Below are positions 4,525 to 5,867 of a stretch of DNA of 5,867 nt, in pieces (within the stretch, counting starts at the first letter, position 1; every line of letters begins with the position of its first letter). This DNA is from an uncultured Bacteroidota bacterium (GTDB lineage: Bacteria; Bacteroidota; Rhodothermia; Rhodothermales; UBA10348): assembly GCA_937893205.1 (NCBI GenBank), contig CALBJU010000475.1:1-5867 (forward strand), read 5' to 3'. Position numbers and translations under genes: made by a program. The notes under the pieces were generated by a model, which searched no databases, was not told the origin of the DNA, and saw only the letters and a list, made by a program, of their open reading frames with translations.

Positions 4525-5867
4525 TGGAATCGCCGTCGGCTTCCCCGTACACCTCGATGTCGTGCGCGGCAGTTGAATCGAGGTGACCCACGGTCAAAAA
4601 GTCAGATCCGCCTTCTGCATTCACTTCAACCCTAGACAGGACGCCAGTTGGCGTATTAAACGTCGTAGACGTCGTACCTGGCTCAAACGAGCTTTCGCCA
4701 TCACCTGCATCGCCATCATCTTCCAGAACAGCCGTATCGTTGCCACCTGTCAGATCAAACGTGTAGACCCTGATGGTCAGATCGATATCGAGAGTAGCAA
4801 CGTCAGCAAAAGTAATGTCGTTTCCGAGTCCAACATCTATCGTGCCCGTATCGTAGTCAACCGTCAGAGCGGTATACGAATTGTTGAGGAGGTTGAGCTG
4901 ATTGGAACCGGCATCTCCGTTGAAAACCAGGTCGGCTACGGCAAGAACGCCGTCTGACGCGAGGTCAAGATTCAGCGTGTCGTTTGCGCCTTCTCCGTCG
5001 ACCGTTACTACCAGCGCTGCTGGCATCACTGAATCGAGTAATTCAATGGTGATGTCGTCCGCCCCACCACCTGCATTGATCTCAATTGTAGTGGTTATCG
5101 ACACGTCGAAGGTCACCTTCTCACTGTTGTCGGAGTCTATCTCGATGACACTGTCTGCGCCTCCACCGGAATCCTTCATCACGATGGTGTCAGCGCCGGC
5201 CGTGAAAGTGAACACGCGTGCGGCCGTCGGCACATTGTCCACGATCGGCTCGAGGCCCGTGTATGTAAGCGTGCCGTCGTCAACTTCAACCGTTCCGTCG
5301 TTGACATTGAAAAATGTGTGAGTAACCGTTGTGTTGCTCGAGCCATCTGTGATGGTCATGCTGTCGCCGCCGCCGCCATCTCCCCCGCCATTCACCGTTA
5401 GACCACCGCCAGGAATGATGTTGCCGTTGGAAAAGTCAAGATTGAAGACGTCGTCACCCGTATTGTGGCCAAATATGACGAGTGGGCCGATGTCCCCGAT
5501 AGGCGCACTGAAAATAATAGGGGCACCAGAAGAGACTTCAATGTTGCCGCCAGAACGATCGATCGTGGTCGTTACTCCTGCAGCAAAGGCGTCGAGTGAG
5601 ATGAGGGAGCCCGATGCCTGCACGACATATGCATAATCCTCAATTTCTCCCTGCTTTGCGGAATAGTCCGTGTTGGGGTCGACAATCGTGTTGTTTGTCT
5701 TCTCGAATATGAACCTGAAGTTGCGGGTACCTGCAATTGCGGCAGGAATCGCAATTGGAATGTTGAATGTGGCAGGCGCGCCCGCTGTCAGATTGAATGT
5801 CTGCTGATTGGCCTGATCTGTAAAATCGTCGTCTGAATTCTCATCGATCCAGACATGGAGGTATCCA
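4424..5867 (-). CDS. N-terminal/middle part of secreted GEVED and Asp/Gly-repeat protein, frameshifted; 5' end outside window
   Basis: The frame is open from the window edge (first whole codon 5866-5864) to a TGA at 4424; I found no stop between 5866 and 5624 when translating by hand. A GTG at 5623 is therefore internal, not the start. The order is: GEVED-like domain (5866-5624); a linker; then acidic, Gly/Asn/Thr-rich beta repeats (about 5500-4507) with motifs such as G-G-x-D-D-[IF]-x-[IL] and D-G-E-G-x-N-D-T-L-N-L. The sequence has very few Lys and Cys and many Asp, typical of extracellular beta-solenoid or beta-sandwich proteins. The last ~33 residues before the TGA ('IEHGHHYGYRADVV...') do not fit the pattern; dropping one base at 4526-4527 restores it and joins the T9SS-bearing fragment. 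With that correction the window encodes about 648 residues of one protein. Its specific function is not recognisable. Confidence 0.82.
   Translation of the reverse strand, partial: GYLHVWIDENSDDDFTDQANQQTFNLTAGAPATFNIPIAIPAAIAGTRNFRFIFEKTNNTIVDPNTDYSAKQGEIEDYAYVVQASGSLISLDAFAAGVTTTIDRSGGNIEVSSGAPIIFSAPIGDIGPLVIFGHNTGDDVFNLDFSNGNIIPGGGLTVNGGGDGGGGDSMTITDGSSNTTVTHTFFNVNDGTVEVDDGTLTYTGLEPIVDNVPTAARVFTFTAGADTIVMKDSGGGADSVIEIDSDNSEKVTFDVSITTTIEINAGGGADDITIELLDSVMPAALVVTVDGEGANDTLNLDLASDGVLAVADLVFNGDAGSNQLNLLNNSYTALTVDYDTGTIDVGLGNDITFADVATLDIDLTIRVYTFDLTGGNDTAVLEDDGDAGDGESSFEPGTTSTTFNTPTGVLSRVEVNAEGGSDFLTVGHLDSTAAHDIEVYGEADGDSIEHGHHYGYRADVVPDSTCTIGIAACIRPAIFA
4507..5401 (-). repeat. Two tandem ~155-residue Asp/Gly-rich protein modules
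   Basis: Unit 1 (about 5401-4931) and unit 2 (about 4930-4507) match along their length. 'LTVNGGGDGGGGDSMTI' pairs with 'LVFNGDAGSNQLNLL', 'RVFTFTAGADTIVMKD' with 'RVYTFDLTGGNDTAVLED', and 'IEINAGGGADDITIELLDS' with 'VEVNAEGGSDFLTVGHLDS'. 'VVTVDGEGANDTLNL' pairs with 'IEVYGEADGDSSNTVTI', the last running across the frameshift. A piece upstream ('LVIFGHNTGDDVFNLDFSNG', about 5479-5420) resembles the end of a further unit ('VVTVDGEGANDTLNLDLASDG'). The similarity is in protein pattern rather than DNA identity, so this is an old duplication. Confidence 0.65.
4526..4527 (-). other. Apparent +1-base frameshift joining two halves of one gene
   Basis: On the minus strand the coding frame passes ...GAA GCC GAC GGC GAT TCC ATC GAA CAC and loses sense. 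Removing one C of TCC (plus-strand GG at 4526-4527) gives D-G-D-S-S-N-T-V-T-I-T-A-T-A-P, which completes the internal repeat and leads straight into the FnIII-like and T9SS domains. The exact base is uncertain within a few codons. The cause could be a sequencing or assembly error, a real inactivating mutation or, least likely, programmed frameshifting; no classic slippery sequence is visible. Confidence 0.75.
5624..5866 (-). other. GEVED-like extracellular domain
   Basis: The translated stretch runs 'YLHVWIDENSDDDFTD' (about 5863-5816), a segment of alternating hydrophobic residues with 'IPIAIPAAIAGTRNFRFIFE', and ends 'GEIEDYAYVV' (5650-5621). This matches the GEVED module seen in many secreted Bacteroidota and related proteins: W-[IV]-D-x-N-x-D-x-x-F at the front, a 'IP..a..G.tR.R' centre and a closing G-E-[VI]-E-D-Y. 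The module usually sits between other extracellular domains; its ligand is unknown to me. The front loop here has D-D-D where D-G-D is usual. Confidence 0.75.

Noticed and set aside
4424..4540. Programmed frameshifting between the two fragments
   Set aside because: No heptameric slippery sequence, internal Shine-Dalgarno or clear downstream hairpin is visible at the junction, so error or mutation is the simpler explanation.
5621..5623. GTG as the start of the repeat protein
   Set aside because: The frame continues upstream without a stop to the window edge and encodes a good GEVED domain, so the GTG is an internal Val.
4902..5636. Plus-strand open frames (139 and 101 codons) rich in Pro, Ser and Val
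   Set aside because: They are the antisense of the Gly/Asp-rich repeats; the proline runs are simply complements of glycine codons.

Overview
The window looks like part of a chromosome from a bacterium of the Bacteroidota / Rhodothermota / Balneolota / FCB group. The best marker is a C-terminal type IX secretion (T9SS) sorting domain of the 'YPNPFNPTT...' kind at 4197-3919. Supporting signs are a GEVED-type secreted module, a lipoprotein built of FG-GAP/VCBS repeats, a short-chain-type threonine dehydrogenase paired with kbl, and no recognisable Shine-Dalgarno sequence before any of the three visible starts. GC content is moderate by eye; I did not compute it, and the genus cannot be named from this window.

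Layout. (1) 1-1421, minus strand: N-terminal 473 codons of a lipoprotein carrying seven Ca-loop repeats about 52-63 residues apart, probably an extracellular beta-propeller. Its 3' end lies beyond base 1. (2) 1422-1693: divergent intergenic region of 272 bp holding whatever promoters serve the two flanking units. (3) 1694-2659 and 2678-3868, plus strand: tdh (NAD-dependent, SDR-type L-threonine 3-dehydrogenase) and kbl (2-amino-3-ketobutyrate CoA ligase), 18 bp apart and evidently one operon. (4) 3869-3918: convergent intergenic region of 50 bp with a hairpin whose T-tract serves the minus-strand gene. (5) 5867-3919, minus strand: a large secreted protein whose N-terminus lies beyond the window. 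It has a GEVED-like domain, two or more acidic glycine-rich beta repeats, a fibronectin-III-like segment and the T9SS tail. It is broken by an apparent one-base frameshift near 4526-4527.

How the genes work together. tdh and kbl form the complete two-step route L-threonine -> 2-amino-3-ketobutyrate -> glycine + acetyl-CoA, a cytoplasmic catabolic module. The flanking genes encode surface or secreted proteins transcribed on the opposite strand and have no evident link to threonine metabolism. I see no RNA gene, mobile element, CRISPR array or defence/biosynthetic system, and nothing supports an undescribed system here. The items most worth checking are the frameshift, the tandem module architecture of the T9SS protein, and the seven-repeat lipoprotein.
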